DNA from: Pseudomonadota bacterium
GTDB lineage: Bacteria > Pseudomonadota > Gammaproteobacteria > Xanthomonadales > SZUA-38
Reading direction: 5' to 3'
DNA length: 64,000 nt
Assembly: GCA_039033415.1 (NCBI GenBank)
Contig: JBCCCR010000004.1
Span: 62,001-126,000 of the forward strand
Shown here: positions 8,492 through 16,932 of the stretch, in pieces
Numbering within the stretch: position 1 is the stretch's first letter
Layout of the letters: each line of letters opens with the position of its first letter
Position numbers and translations under genes: made by a program
Notes under the pieces: model-generated
The model's database searches: none
Seen by the model: the letters and a program-made list of their open reading frames with translations, nothing else
Told to the model about the DNA's origin: nothing

Positions 8492-8728
8492 CTAAGATGG
8501 GTCAACGTCTCCACACAGGGCGCAGCGGCGGCCCCGCCAAAAATAGACTGCTCTGATACCTGCGAAAAGGACAACGGTTACCGCGGCCCAGCCAACGCCG
8601 TCAATTGCCGCGGATGCTGGTGGCAACCCGTCGATTAGGTTCTTCCCGAGCAGCAAGACTGACAGCAAGGGAAACACGATTGCGTATTGATACAACCAGG
8701 TTTTCAGGGGCCAGCTTGCTGTGCTCAT
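8492..8728 (-). CDS. Small two-span membrane protein of unknown function
   Basis: A 78-residue frame from an ATG at 8728. It has two hydrophobic segments (YAIVFPLLSVLLLG and AAVTVVLFAGIRAVYFW) and a C-terminal RRCALCGD with two cysteines. No Shine-Dalgarno sequence is evident. The hydrophobic pattern and Cys pair argue for a real gene. No family recognised. Confidence 0.45.
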   Translation of the reverse strand: MSTASWPLKTWLYQYAIVFPLLSVLLLGKNLIDGLPPASAAIDGVGWAAVTVVLFAGIRAVYFWRGRRCALCGDVDPS

Positions 8729-8832
8729 AACGGGACGACTTGGCGGGAGGCTCTCTTCCTAGACGCAGATCCTGCGAAGTTGTCTCGTTCACCGTGTGCC
8801 TAGACGTAGCCACACCCATGGATTGCGCGGCC

Positions 8833-9690
8833 TTACTCGAACCCGTCGCGAAAAAGTCCGTCCATCGGCATCACCTGAACATCGCCCAGCAGGATGTCCG
8901 TCCCGACCATGGCGGTCCCGATATCCAGCGGAGGATCAAGGCTGTATACCTCAGAGATGAGGGACAAGACGAGCTGGTCGCCATCCTGCGCCAAAAACTG
9001 GAACTGCCCAGTGCCCGGCGAGGCGATTGTGACATTGTTGAGGTTTGTTAGCAGAAACAGCGGTCCGACGGGATCGCCGCTCACCGAATCCACAGTTCTC
9101 CCTTCGATGCGCACCCCTTGTGCAGGCAGCGCCTGTGCGTCAATCACCAGATCGAGCTGGTATGGAACATCGACGTTTCCTAGCCCGTTGCAGTCCTCAA
9201 TGCGGACAAACGCCAGCACGTTGGACGGAACGCCTATAAACGCGTCGCTGACCCCGGCGGGCGGCTGTGGCGATCCTGTGCAAGGATTGAATTCCTGGCT
9301 TGGGGCGAGCTCGGGATCGATCAAAATCCTTTCGCTGAAGACCTGTACGTTGAGCGCCAGCCCCGAGCCACCTTTGTTCGATGCCAGTTCAGTCGCGCTC
9401 AATCGGTAAGTTCCACGAGATGGAGGCCCAGTGCCCTGAAAGCGATTGGCCTTTATCGCAACCCAATCAATGTCGGTCGAGGTATGAAAGGTTCGGGTCT
9501 GACTCCAGATCCGCGGCGTCAGGACGACTTGGTCGTCCTCATTGATAACCGAAGCGCCAAGAGGTGAGTTGTCCGTCTCGAATTCGTCGGTCGCCATCGC
9601 CGGTAGCGAGAAGCCAAGGAACACAAAGATGCAGCCGATGAATCGAGCGAAGATACAAGCACCGTTTTTTATCTGCTGGCGCTCCTGCAT
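8833..9690 (-). CDS. Secreted protein with PPC-like N-terminal region and C-terminal FRDGFE motif
   Basis: A 285-residue exported protein. The ATG at 9690 is preferred; a GTG at 9702 is possible but sits directly on the G-rich ribosome-binding stretch. The signal peptide has core IGCIFVFLGFSLPAMA. The mature start has the acidic pattern DEFETDNSPLGAS...DIDWVAIKA, which resembles bacterial pre-peptidase C-terminal (PPC) domains. The rest is beta-rich with no catalytic motif recognised. It ends exactly in GLFRDGFE, a C-terminal motif shared with other exported proteins in this window, possibly a sorting or anchoring signal. No partner gene can be identified from context. Confidence 0.7.
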   Translation of the reverse strand: MQERQQIKNGACIFARFIGCIFVFLGFSLPAMATDEFETDNSPLGASVINEDDQVVLTPRIWSQTRTFHTSTDIDWVAIKANRFQGTGPPSRGTYRLSATELASNKGGSGLALNVQVFSERILIDPELAPSQEFNPCTGSPQPPAGVSDAFIGVPSNVLAFVRIEDCNGLGNVDVPYQLDLVIDAQALPAQGVRIEGRTVDSVSGDPVGPLFLLTNLNNVTIASPGTGQFQFLAQDGDQLVLSLISEVYSLDPPLDIGTAMVGTDILLGDVQVMPMDGLFRDGFE

Positions 9691-9773
9691 GCTGAGAATC
9701 ACCCCCCGCCAAAATACCAGCGTACCCGAATTGATTCCGGTGAGCGACGGCGGAGGACTTCACTCGTTGTGGC

Positions 9774-9794
9774 CTCCGTGATGGCTCACCGGAG
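9774..9794. other. Short hairpin downstream of VOC gene
   Basis: CTCCGTGA and TCA-C-CGGAG form an 8-bp stem with one bulge and the loop TGGC. It lies after the 3' end of the minus-strand VOC gene. No T-run follows, so terminator function is uncertain. Confidence 0.35.
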
Positions 9795-9853
9795 CTTCAG
9801 CCTGCGACAGCAAGAAGATGCTTGACTAGGGCGTGCCAACCCAGGTCGACCAT

Positions 9854-10258
9854 TCAGCCTTCTTTGTTCTTTTCGTCCCACAACTTAGGTTCCCAAAGCT
9901 CAATCTTGTTGCCCTCTGGGTCCATCACCCAGAGGAAACGACCGTTTTCATGGGACTCAGGACCTTTCACGATCTCTACCCCGCCCGCCTCGAGCTGGTG
10001 CAGCATGCCGTCCATATCGTCGATTCGATAGTTGATCATGAAGCTGGCCTGGCTCGGCGCAAACCAGTCGGAGTCCGGGGCGGCGGTACACCACACGGTG
10101 AGCCCACCGTCCTCCGCCGTGTCGTCACGCCACTCAAGCGCCGCGTGGCCATACTCCTCAAGTTGCAGACCCAAATGCTCGGCATACCATTCGCTCAGCG
10201 CCTTGCTGTCTTTGGTCGACTGAATGAACACGCCGCCTATTCCCGTGATCTTTGCCAT
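9854..10258 (-). CDS. VOC-superfamily protein (glyoxalase-like)
   Basis: 134 residues, the usual length for a single VOC domain. It begins MAKITGIGGVFIQSTKDSKA, continues with WYAEHLGLQLEEYG, and ends in the family hallmark FLWVMDPEGNKIELWEP, where the Glu is a likely metal ligand. The first ligand position is Gly/Val rather than His, so metal binding may be atypical and it could act by ligand binding only. It is transcribed away from the AraC regulator, with about 120 bp between their starts. Function beyond the fold is unknown. Confidence 0.85.
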   Translation of the reverse strand: MAKITGIGGVFIQSTKDSKALSEWYAEHLGLQLEEYGHAALEWRDDTAEDGGLTVWCTAAPDSDWFAPSQASFMINYRIDDMDGMLHQLEAGGVEIVKGPESHENGRFLWVMDPEGNKIELWEPKLWDEKNKEG

Positions 10259-10379
10259 TGTCCGACTCTCTTAGGTTTAGTCACTGCCAGCCCTCATCTT
10301 ACTCCGACCCGCTCAGTTCATCGCTCGTCGAACAGGCCATCGCCTGGGATTTGCGGCGAACCACACATAGGATAAGGCG

Positions 10380-11402
10380 ATGGGCCTGATCTCTTCGTTG
10401 TTTGTCCACAAGGTGATTGCTGCGGCCACGGCCGTTGAACCTCCCGACAGCGCGCGACGTATTCAACTGTTTGAATCGGTTGCGGTTGATCCAGCATTGC
10501 CGATCGATCCCAAGGTGATGGTGGACGACACGGCCTACTATGCGCTGTGCGAAAGGGCGGTTCGGGAGGACCCCGAAGGATCTTCGTTATCCCTGCGTGT
10601 TGGTGGCTCCATGCGCTGCGACGATTACGGGGCATTCGGATTGGCGTGGAAAACGGCGCTGACGCTTCGAGGATCCTACGCACGGGCAGAACGTTACGGG
10701 CTGGTGTTAACGAGCGTATCGACCTACGATCTTCGGGCCAGGGACGGACGTAACTTCATGACGCTGCATCGAAGTGGCGAACGCGAGCTGGGGCTGCGGA
10801 TCTCCAACGAGCAGACGATCGCCGCGATTGCACAGATCAGTCGTGAGGTTGCACAGGAGCGCTTCGTACCCGAAGAAGTCTGGTTTATTCACGACGCGCC
10901 CCGCGACACCTCGGCTCATAAAGCCTTCTTTGGTTGCCCCGTACGATTTTCGATGGACCGGGACGCACTGTTGGTCAGTGACGAGACCCTAGACGCGCCG
11001 AACCAGCTTGGTGACGCCGGCGTTTCGAAATTTCTTGAGGCCCATCTCAACCAGGAACTCGCTGATCTGCCCGCGAATGAAGCGCTGGGTCAGCGTGTAT
11101 TGAATCAGATTGCCGAGTCGCTGAGTGAAGGACTACCGGCAATCAACGATGTCGCGAAGGCGCTGGGCATGAGCGGAAGGACGCTTCAGCGTAGGCTGGC
11201 GCGGGACGGTCACACCTTTCAACAGCTTGTGACCACCGCTAGACGAGACCTTTCTCGGCGCCTGCTCCGTGATTCCAGCTATTCACTGGTTGAGGTCGCG
11301 TTCCTGACGGGATTTTCTGAGCAAAGTGCCTTCAACCGGGCTTTTAAGCGGTGGTCCGGACAAACGCCCCGCTCGTTTCGACTGAGCGCCGGCGCGGCCT
11401 GA
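10380..11402 (+). CDS. AraC-family transcriptional regulator
   Basis: 340 residues, typical of the AraC subfamily with an OruR/ArgR-like N-terminal ligand domain. The N-terminal 230 residues hold the sensing domain (LRVGGSMRCDDYGAFGLAWKTALTLR and following). The C-terminal part has both helix-turn-helix motifs: INDVAKALGMSGRTLQRRL, and VEVAFLTGFSEQSAFNRAFKRW followed by GQTPRSFR, the conserved AraC signature. AAGG precedes the ATG. The next genes on the same strand form an NmrA-like/DUF4345/DUF1772 operon, the likely target. Confidence 0.92.
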   Translation: MGLISSLFVHKVIAAATAVEPPDSARRIQLFESVAVDPALPIDPKVMVDDTAYYALCERAVREDPEGSSLSLRVGGSMRCDDYGAFGLAWKTALTLRGSYARAERYGLVLTSVSTYDLRARDGRNFMTLHRSGERELGLRISNEQTIAAIAQISREVAQERFVPEEVWFIHDAPRDTSAHKAFFGCPVRFSMDRDALLVSDETLDAPNQLGDAGVSKFLEAHLNQELADLPANEALGQRVLNQIAESLSEGLPAINDVAKALGMSGRTLQRRLARDGHTFQQLVTTARRDLSRRLLRDSSYSLVEVAFLTGFSEQSAFNRAFKRWSGQTPRSFRLSAGAA

Positions 11403-11450
11403 CCCGGAACGCCGCTCGTGGCGCGCACGGTCAAAACTCTGTCGTCAGGC

Positions 11451-11469
11451 GTCAATCCTTTCGATTGAC
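11451..11469. promoter_or_regulatory. Inverted repeat GTCAATC-N5-GATTGAC upstream of NmrA-like operon
   Basis: Perfect 7-bp arms separated by CTTTC, 49 bp after the AraC stop and 49 bp before the next start. It could be an operator or a weak terminator stem. No T-run follows on the plus strand. Confidence 0.5.
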
Positions 11470-11517
11470 CGACTGCCATCCTGAAGCCTCATTAATCAAC
11501 GGCTTGAGTGCTTCACT

Positions 11518-12369
11518 ATGAAACCCACAGAAAAAGTAACCCAAACGGCGGAAATTTTGGTGATCGGAGCGACCGGCAAGACCGGCTCACGAATCGTCAA
11601 CAACCTAAAGCGACGTGGATTGCGGGTGCGGAGCGGTTCACGTTCTGCAACCCCGCCCTTCGATTGGCAAAACCCGTCAGGCTGGGAAGCTTGCCTCAGC
11701 GGCGTAAGCGCCATCTTCATCAGCTATGCGCCAGATCTGGCGGTACCCGGGGCAAGAGATGCCATCGTTGAGCTGATGAGAGCAGCGCGGGCGCAGTGCG
11801 TGCAGCGCGTCGTGATCCTGTCAGGTCGCGGTGAGCCCGAGGCACAGGCCTGCGAAAAGATTGTGATGAAGAGCGGCCTTGAGTGGACGGTCGTCAGGGC
11901 AAGCTGGTTCAATCAAAATTTCTCCGAAGGCGCTTTTATGGAGATGGTGAACGCTGGCGTTATCCAGGTGCCCGCCGGCAAGATCGGCGAGCCATTTGTT
12001 GACGTCGACGACATCGCAGAAGTGGCCACAGTGGCGCTGACCGAGCCCGGTCACAATGGACAGGTTTACGAGGTCACCGGCCCACGATTGCTGACGTTCG
12101 GCGACATTGCCGAAGAGTTATCTCGCGCGACCGGTCGCTCGATAGCGTTCACAGAGATTCCTCATGAAACGTTTGTTCGCGGTGTTGCCGAGTCGGGTGC
12201 GCCGGAGGTGGTGGTCTGGATGATGGACTACCTGTTCTCGGTGGTACTCGATGGGCGGAATGCCAGCCTTACCGACGGCGTTGAGCGTGCGCTGGGACGG
12301 CAACCCAAAGATTTTTCTGCGTATGCGCGCGAGGTCGCCGCTTCGGGTCAGTGGGGAGCAGCGGCATGA
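11518..12369 (+). CDS. NmrA-like NAD(P)-binding protein (atypical short-chain dehydrogenase)
   Basis: 283 residues. The nucleotide-binding motif is near the N-terminus: ILVIGATGKTGSRIVNNL (GxxGxxG). ISYAPDL, RVVILSGRGE and the substrate-side FVDVDDIAEVATVAL and GQVYEVTGPRLLTFGDIAEEL are typical of NmrA/QOR2-like proteins, which act as NADPH:quinone reductases or redox sensors. The classical SDR Tyr-x-x-x-Lys pair is not seen. It is the first gene of a tight three-gene operon; its stop overlaps the next ATG by 4 bp. Confidence 0.87.
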   Translation: MKPTEKVTQTAEILVIGATGKTGSRIVNNLKRRGLRVRSGSRSATPPFDWQNPSGWEACLSGVSAIFISYAPDLAVPGARDAIVELMRAARAQCVQRVVILSGRGEPEAQACEKIVMKSGLEWTVVRASWFNQNFSEGAFMEMVNAGVIQVPAGKIGEPFVDVDDIAEVATVALTEPGHNGQVYEVTGPRLLTFGDIAEELSRATGRSIAFTEIPHETFVRGVAESGAPEVVVWMMDYLFSVVLDGRNASLTDGVERALGRQPKDFSAYAREVAASGQWGAAA

Positions 12370-12797
12370 GTTTTCGAACGGCGAGATTGATCTCGGGGTT
12401 TTCGGGCGCGGTGCTTTTGGCGATAGGAGCGGCGCTGGTCTTTGAGCCGCTGGGCTTTGCGGCCAGCAACGGCGTGGTGCTGCCCAATGACGTCAGCGTC
12501 CTGTCTGAATACCGCGCGCCGGGTGGTCTGCTTGTTGTGGTCGGCCTGCTGATGCTGGTGAGCGCTTTCTCGCGCAGACATCTGGCGACCGGATTGTGGG
12601 CCGGCGCTCTGGTTTATTGCTCTTATGGCGGCGCAAGATTGCTGGGTTACGTCATCGACGGCGCACCCTCGTCAACGCTGGTTCAGGCGATGGTGGTTGA
12701 ATGGGTGATCGGATTGGCGTGCCTCGCGGCGGCAGCGGGACTGGCACATGCGAGTTACTCCGGTTTGCCCGTAGAGGCGGTACGCGAGGGAAATTAA
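12366..12797 (+). CDS. DUF4345-like four-helix membrane protein
   Basis: 143 residues from the ATG at 12366, which overlaps the previous stop in an ATGA arrangement. Four hydrophobic segments are visible: LISGFSGAVLLAIGAALVF, GGLLVVVGLLMLVSAF, GLWAGALVYCSYGGARLLG and VVEWVIGLACLAAAAGLA. The order and the SEYRAPGG motif after the first helix match DUF4345 proteins as I know them. Role unknown; conserved as a companion of redox operons. Confidence 0.7.
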   Translation: MSFRTARLISGFSGAVLLAIGAALVFEPLGFAASNGVVLPNDVSVLSEYRAPGGLLVVVGLLMLVSAFSRRHLATGLWAGALVYCSYGGARLLGYVIDGAPSSTLVQAMVVEWVIGLACLAAAAGLAHASYSGLPVEAVREGN

Positions 12798-13288
12798 TGA
12801 TGAATTGGTTGTTTTACGGAAGTCTGTGGATGGGGTTTGTCAGCGCCCTGGTTGCTGGTGTGTTTCTGAGTTTCTCGGATTTCATCATGCGAGGTCTGGG
12901 GCAAGCTGAAGGCGGCGCCGGCGCTGACGCCATGCGTCAGATCAACCGCACGGTACTGCGTTCCGTGTTTCTGACCTCGTTTCTCTCGCTGGTTCCGCTT
13001 TCGGTGGCGTTCGGCTGGTATTCAGCAACCCATGGGGCGGGCCTTGGTCGCTACTACGCTGTCACCGCCTGTGTGATCTATGTTGCCACCGTATTTCTGA
13101 CGACGATCGCCGCCAACGTGCCGATGAACCAGCGACTTGACGGCATGGAGCCACAGGACTTGTCAGCCCAAACGTATTGGCATCACTACCGGAAGGTCTG
13201 GACTCGCTGGAACCACCTGCGAACGGTCGGCGCTATCCTCAGCTCCGCGCTGTTCTTGCTGGCGGCAGGAGCGTTTGCCGGCGGGTAA
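12797..13288 (+). CDS. DUF1772 (anthrone-oxygenase-like) membrane protein
   Basis: 163 residues. The ATG at 12797 shares its A with the TAA of the preceding gene, so translation is coupled, and CGAGGG lies upstream. Four hydrophobic helices with conserved polar residues fit DUF1772, including the NVPMNQRLDG loop and the YWHHYRKVWTRWNHLR segment before the last helix. Fungal and bacterial relatives include anthrone oxygenases and noncatalytic membrane proteins. With the NmrA-like reductase upstream, quinone or aromatic detoxification is plausible but unproven. Confidence 0.8.
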   Translation: MMNWLFYGSLWMGFVSALVAGVFLSFSDFIMRGLGQAEGGAGADAMRQINRTVLRSVFLTSFLSLVPLSVAFGWYSATHGAGLGRYYAVTACVIYVATVFLTTIAANVPMNQRLDGMEPQDLSAQTYWHHYRKVWTRWNHLRTVGAILSSALFLLAAGAFAGG

Positions 13289-13311
13289 GTTGCCGCGCCA
13301 TGCAAAGTAAC

Positions 13312-13339
13312 CGGTTCGGCGCCGAGTGGCGCCCAACCG
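13312..13339. terminator. Bidirectional hairpin between convergent DUF1772 and SDR genes
   Basis: CGGTT-C-GGCGCC pairs with GGCGCC-C-AACCG around the loop GAGT (11 paired bases, one internal mismatch). It lies in the 72-bp convergent gap. There is no T-run. Confidence 0.6.
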
Positions 13340-13360
13340 TCACTCACCTCGAAGGCCAGT

Positions 13361-14134
13361 TTAGTTGCGACCGGCCATCACGCCGCCATCCACATCGAGC
13401 ACCGTTCCGGTGACCCAGCCCGCATCATCCGACAGCAGGTAATCGATCGCGCTGGCCACGTCGTCAGGCTTGCCGATGCGGCCGATCGGGTGAAAGTCAT
13501 TGAACCCGGCCAGCGCTTCATCAACCTCAGCCGGGTCGATAAAGGTTTCGTAAATGGGAGTGGCAACGACGGCTGGCGCCACCGCGTTCACGCGAATGCC
13601 CTGCTCACCCAGCTCCATAGCCAGGTGCTGTGTCAGTGAGTGCAGCCCTGCTTTGGCCATTGAATAGGCGGACGAAGGCGTGGCCTTCACCGCCTGCTTG
13701 GCCCACATTGAGCCGATGTTCACAATGGAACCGCCCCCGTTTTTCTGCATATTCCTGGCCACCGCCTGGGTAATAAAGTAGGTCGCCCTATTCAGGTTCA
13801 GGTAGCTGTCGTAGTCAGCCTCCGTGTGCTCCAGAAAGGGTTTTGGGTTGAAGGTCCCAGCGGCGTTGACGAGGTAGCCATAGGCCCGCGAATCAGCGTC
13901 AATCGATCCGATGAGTGCTGCCACGTCGGACTCTCGATATAAATCGGCTGTGATGGTTTCGACCTCACCAAGCGCGCTGAGCTCCGCTTTGGCTTGGCTC
14001 AGTCGATCGGCGTTCCGTCCAACGATGCGGACCGGAACACCTCGCTCGAGCAGCGCCCGGGCGCTGGCCTTGCCCATGCCGGTGGTGCCGCCAACGATCA
14101 AGGCAATTTTCTGTTCGGTGGTTTGATGGTTCAT
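13361..14134 (-). CDS. SDR-family oxidoreductase
   Basis: 257 residues from the ATG at 14134, which has AAGGAGA upstream; an upstream in-frame start would overlap the operator side. Classical short-chain dehydrogenase signatures are present: cofactor motif GGTTGMGKA (variant TGxxxGxG), VNAAG (NNAG position), catalytic Ser in NIGSMW and YSMAK (YxxxK). The C-terminus ends [11 protein letters not shown] as usual. It lies 63 bp downstream of a TetR gene with a perfect palindrome between them, so it is very probably repressed by that TetR protein. Substrate unknown. Confidence 0.92.
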   Translation of the reverse strand: MNHQTTEQKIALIVGGTTGMGKASARALLERGVPVRIVGRNADRLSQAKAELSALGEVETITADLYRESDVAALIGSIDADSRAYGYLVNAAGTFNPKPFLEHTEADYDSYLNLNRATYFITQAVARNMQKNGGGSIVNIGSMWAKQAVKATPSSAYSMAKAGLHSLTQHLAMELGEQGIRVNAVAPAVVATPIYETFIDPAEVDEALAGFNDFHPIGRIGKPDDVASAIDYLLSDDAGWVTGTVLDVDGGVMAGRN

Positions 14135-14159
14135 GGTTATGTCTCCTTGGTACAAAAGG

Positions 14160-14175
14160 TATCTATCGATAGATA
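14160..14175. promoter_or_regulatory. TetR operator site 1 (perfect 16-bp palindrome)
   Basis: TATCTATCGATAGATA is self-complementary over all 16 bases and lies 26 bp upstream of the SDR start codon. A second copy of its outer arms (TATCTA-N4-TAGATA) lies upstream of the tetR gene. Confidence 0.88.
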
Positions 14176-14197
14176 GTTTAAGAAATCAAAAAAAGGG

Positions 14198-14752
14198 TCA
14201 GGCGATCAGCGATCGGGAAAGCGACCGAAAAGCCTGCAGCCTAGAGACCTTGCCGTCGACCCGATCAACCAGGGTGGCACCTTCCAGGCCAGCCATAAAA
14301 ATGCCCGCGAGCTCCGTTGCGGAGAGTTGGCCACTAAGTTCCGAGGCGTGCGCCGCAAAGGTTGTCTCCAGCCAACTTTCAGAGATGCGGAAGAATGCGC
14401 GCAGCGCCTGCTTGGCCCCTTCCCCAAGGGAACTCACCTCCGCGGCCATCATGCCGCACAGGCAAATGTCATCCTGGGCGACGACTTCCGCGAACAGATC
14501 ATGGAACCCGTCGAGTTTGCCCAGCAGTGTCTCGTTTTCCTGTTCGATTGCGTGCAGCGCCGCCTTAAAAGCCTCCGTGTAGGAGCGGATCACCGCCTCC
14601 GCCAGGTCGTCTTTGGTGCGAAAGTGATAGTGCACGCTCGAAGACTTGACGCCGACCTGGTCAGCCAGCGTTCGAAAGCTCACGCTCTTGAAGCCTTCGC
14701 GCTTGATCGCGCTGGTTGCGGCTTGCTCTATTTCGCTGCGTTTTGCTGACAC
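14198..14752 (-). CDS. TetR-family transcriptional repressor
   Basis: 184 residues. N-terminal helix-turn-helix: IEQAATSAIKREGFKSVSF, then RTLADQVGVKSSSVHYHFRTKDDLAEAVI, the TetR signature. The ligand domain includes CLCGMMAAEVSSLGEGAKQALRAFF, a pattern seen in short-chain-dehydrogenase-linked TetR proteins. It is followed on the same strand by the SDR gene. Operators of the form TATCTA-N4-TAGATA lie before both genes, so autorepression and repression of the SDR are likely. Confidence 0.92.
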   Translation of the reverse strand: MSAKRSEIEQAATSAIKREGFKSVSFRTLADQVGVKSSSVHYHFRTKDDLAEAVIRSYTEAFKAALHAIEQENETLLGKLDGFHDLFAEVVAQDDICLCGMMAAEVSSLGEGAKQALRAFFRISESWLETTFAAHASELSGQLSATELAGIFMAGLEGATLVDRVDGKVSRLQAFRSLSRSLIA

Positions 14753-14783
14753 GACATGTATCCCCTGAGTTCGAAATGAAGTC

Positions 14784-14799
14784 TATCTACTGATAGATA
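14784..14799. promoter_or_regulatory. TetR operator site 2
   Basis: TATCTACTGATAGATA has the same outer arms as site 1 (TATCTA and TAGATA, 4-bp spacer) with an asymmetric centre. It lies 32 bp upstream of the tetR start, consistent with autoregulation. Confidence 0.85.
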
Positions 14800-14952
14800 C
14801 CTTGTCAATCAAATGCTCTTTCCTAATGCATCCGCTGCCGAAGGGCCCAGGAGGTTGGCGACATGGACGATTCATCAAGCGCACCGGTTTGCACCCTATG
14901 CCAGGCATCAACCCGCCTGGCGCTTCTACGAAGGCTCGGGTAGTCTCCACCC

Positions 14953-16920
14953 ATGGTCCTGAGAGTTTCCGCGTCGGTTTTGATCCGCCGTGTTTTTGCT
15001 GCTGCTTTGCTGTTTGCCGGTCTCGCCGGTACCGAGGCAAATGCCGCTCCCACCCACTACATCTTTCTTGAGGTCGACAACAGCCCGACTCGCCAGGACG
15101 CACCGACCGTCGCCTTTTACCAGCTGCTGGACTTGCCGGCGCGTCCCGCGCGCAGCCTGCCGGCCCGACGCTGGCGAAACGTGCTGACGGCAGTTGATCG
15201 CGACGGGCAGACCGTTGCCGTGGAGTCCACCGCCGTTCACCACTCGCCGGCCTCGACAACCGCGATTCTGCTCAGAATTCCTGAGGCCGCGCAGGATGTG
15301 CACGTTCAGCATTGGGACGCTGCCGGAACGCGCCGGGGAAGCTGGTCGCTGCAGGAACTCATCGACGGCGCCAAACGCACCGTGCCCATGGCCAAAGGCA
15401 GCCCGGCGATCGACGAGGCGCCGCTGAACCGCGTGAATCTGCTTATGCTTAGTGAGGGTTATCAGGCGAGCGAGGAGGCCAAATTTGAAGCGGATGTCGC
15501 CCGAGCCTTGGAGGGATTTCTATCGATTGAGCCGTATCGCTCATACCGGTCGTTTCTGACGATCGAATCCTACTTTGTAGCCTCCGCCGAATCGGGCGCT
15601 GATCATCCGGGGTGTTTTGACACTGACCCACTGGCGCCGCTGGCCGTGGACACGGCGTTTGACGCCACGTTCTGTACCGCCGGCTTTGACCGCCTGCTGA
15701 CGGTGAACGACGCGGCCGTGGCCCAGGCTGCAGCCGGGGCGCCGTTCTTCTGGGATCGTGCGGTGGTTGTGGTCAACGACAGTCGGTATGGCGGGTCGGG
15801 CGGCTTTTTTCCCGTGATTTCGACTCATCCGCTGTCGCCCGAGCTGCTGATCCACGAGTGGGGGCACTCTTTTTCTCGGCTCACCGACGAATATGAAACG
15901 GAAGCGCAGGTTTTTCCCTGTAGCGACGAAGATCTATCGCTTCCGCCGTGCGAACCGAACGCGACGGACGTCGTGGACCGCGATCGGATCAAGTGGCGCA
16001 ACTGGATTGAACCGACGACAGCGATTCCCACACCGCCCACCTTCGGCAATCGCGGCCTGGTCGGACTCTTTGAAGGCGCTCGCTACCAGTCGCGAGGCAT
16101 GTACCGGCCGGTGAATCAGTGTGCGATGCGTGCGCTCGGACAGGAATTCTGCCCGGTCTGCGCGGAGACCTACGTGGCGACGCTTTACGACGGCGGTTGG
16201 GGCCTGCCGGCGGCAGGCGTCTCAGTCATTGAGCCGGGCACGGCGAACCCGACGAACGACATCCCGGTGGACACAACCGTCGGCGAAACTCTCACGCTCT
16301 CGGCTCAGCTGGTTGCGCCGGCGCACGGGGTTGAGACGCTGTGGAAGGTCGACGGGGTCCCCGCCACCGAACAGGCCATGCAAGCGGCGCCGACGGCGGG
16401 CGATCCACCGCTGGTCTCCAGCTTCGACTTTCGGCCCGGCGCGCGCGGTCGCTATGAGCTCACGCTCGAGGTCATCGACCGCTCACCGTTTCTGGCTGGC
16501 GCGCTCAACGCCCCGCAGCGCCTGTTTCGTCAGCAGTGGATCGTCGAGGCAGGCGGGCTTGCGATATCCGGGCTTTGGTTCGACCCGGCCAGCGAAGGTG
16601 ACGGGTTCAACGTCATTCAGACCGACGATACGCTCACGGTCTTCTACTTCGGCTATGACGCAAACGGCCAGCGGCTCTGGCTGGTTAGCGAAAGCACCGC
16701 TGAGCCCGTCGACCCTGGCGTGCCGCTGACGCTCGACATGCTTTCCGCCGGCTCGGGTAGCTTCCAGCAGCCTGGAGCGCCCGAGTCCCTGGTGAGCTGG
16801 GGTTCGCTGACCCTCGAGTTCACCGACTGCGGCCAGGCGACGTTCGGGCTCGACGGCGCGGACGGCCAAAAAACCTTTCAGGCCGTCCGCCTGGCGTCGG
16901 TGCCGCCGGCCGAGTGCTGA
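14953..16920 (+). CDS. Secreted M64-family (IgA-peptidase-like) zinc metallopeptidase
   Basis: 655 residues with a signal peptide (VFAAALLFAGLAGTEANA). After a beta-rich propeptide-like region comes a peptidase M64 domain: VNLLMLSEGYQ, and HEWGHSFSRLTDEY at residues 301-314, where His301, Glu302 and His305 are the zinc/catalytic residues. Paired cysteines and the CAMRALGQEFCPVC segment follow. The C-terminal 115 residues form a separate beta-domain (ISGLWFDPASEGDGFNV, FYFGYDANGQRLWLV) that I recall as a recurrent appendage of exported proteins in Lysobacterales-type bacteria. Expected to cleave extracellular proteins; specificity unknown. It converges on the acyl-CoA synthetase with 12 bp between stops. 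Confidence 0.88.
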   Translation: MVLRVSASVLIRRVFAAALLFAGLAGTEANAAPTHYIFLEVDNSPTRQDAPTVAFYQLLDLPARPARSLPARRWRNVLTAVDRDGQTVAVESTAVHHSPASTTAILLRIPEAAQDVHVQHWDAAGTRRGSWSLQELIDGAKRTVPMAKGSPAIDEAPLNRVNLLMLSEGYQASEEAKFEADVARALEGFLSIEPYRSYRSFLTIESYFVASAESGADHPGCFDTDPLAPLAVDTAFDATFCTAGFDRLLTVNDAAVAQAAAGAPFFWDRAVVVVNDSRYGGSGGFFPVISTHPLSPELLIHEWGHSFSRLTDEYETEAQVFPCSDEDLSLPPCEPNATDVVDRDRIKWRNWIEPTTAIPTPPTFGNRGLVGLFEGARYQSRGMYRPVNQCAMRALGQEFCPVCAETYVATLYDGGWGLPAAGVSVIEPGTANPTNDIPVDTTVGETLTLSAQLVAPAHGVETLWKVDGVPATEQAMQAAPTAGDPPLVSSFDFRPGARGRYELTLEVIDRSPFLAGALNAPQRLFRQQWIVEAGGLAISGLWFDPASEGDGFNVIQTDDTLTVFYFGYDANGQRLWLVSESTAEPVDPGVPLTLDMLSAGSGSFQQPGAPESLVSWGSLTLEFTDCGQATFGLDGADGQKTFQAVRLASVPPAEC

Positions 16921-16932
16921 AGCAAAGCTCCG

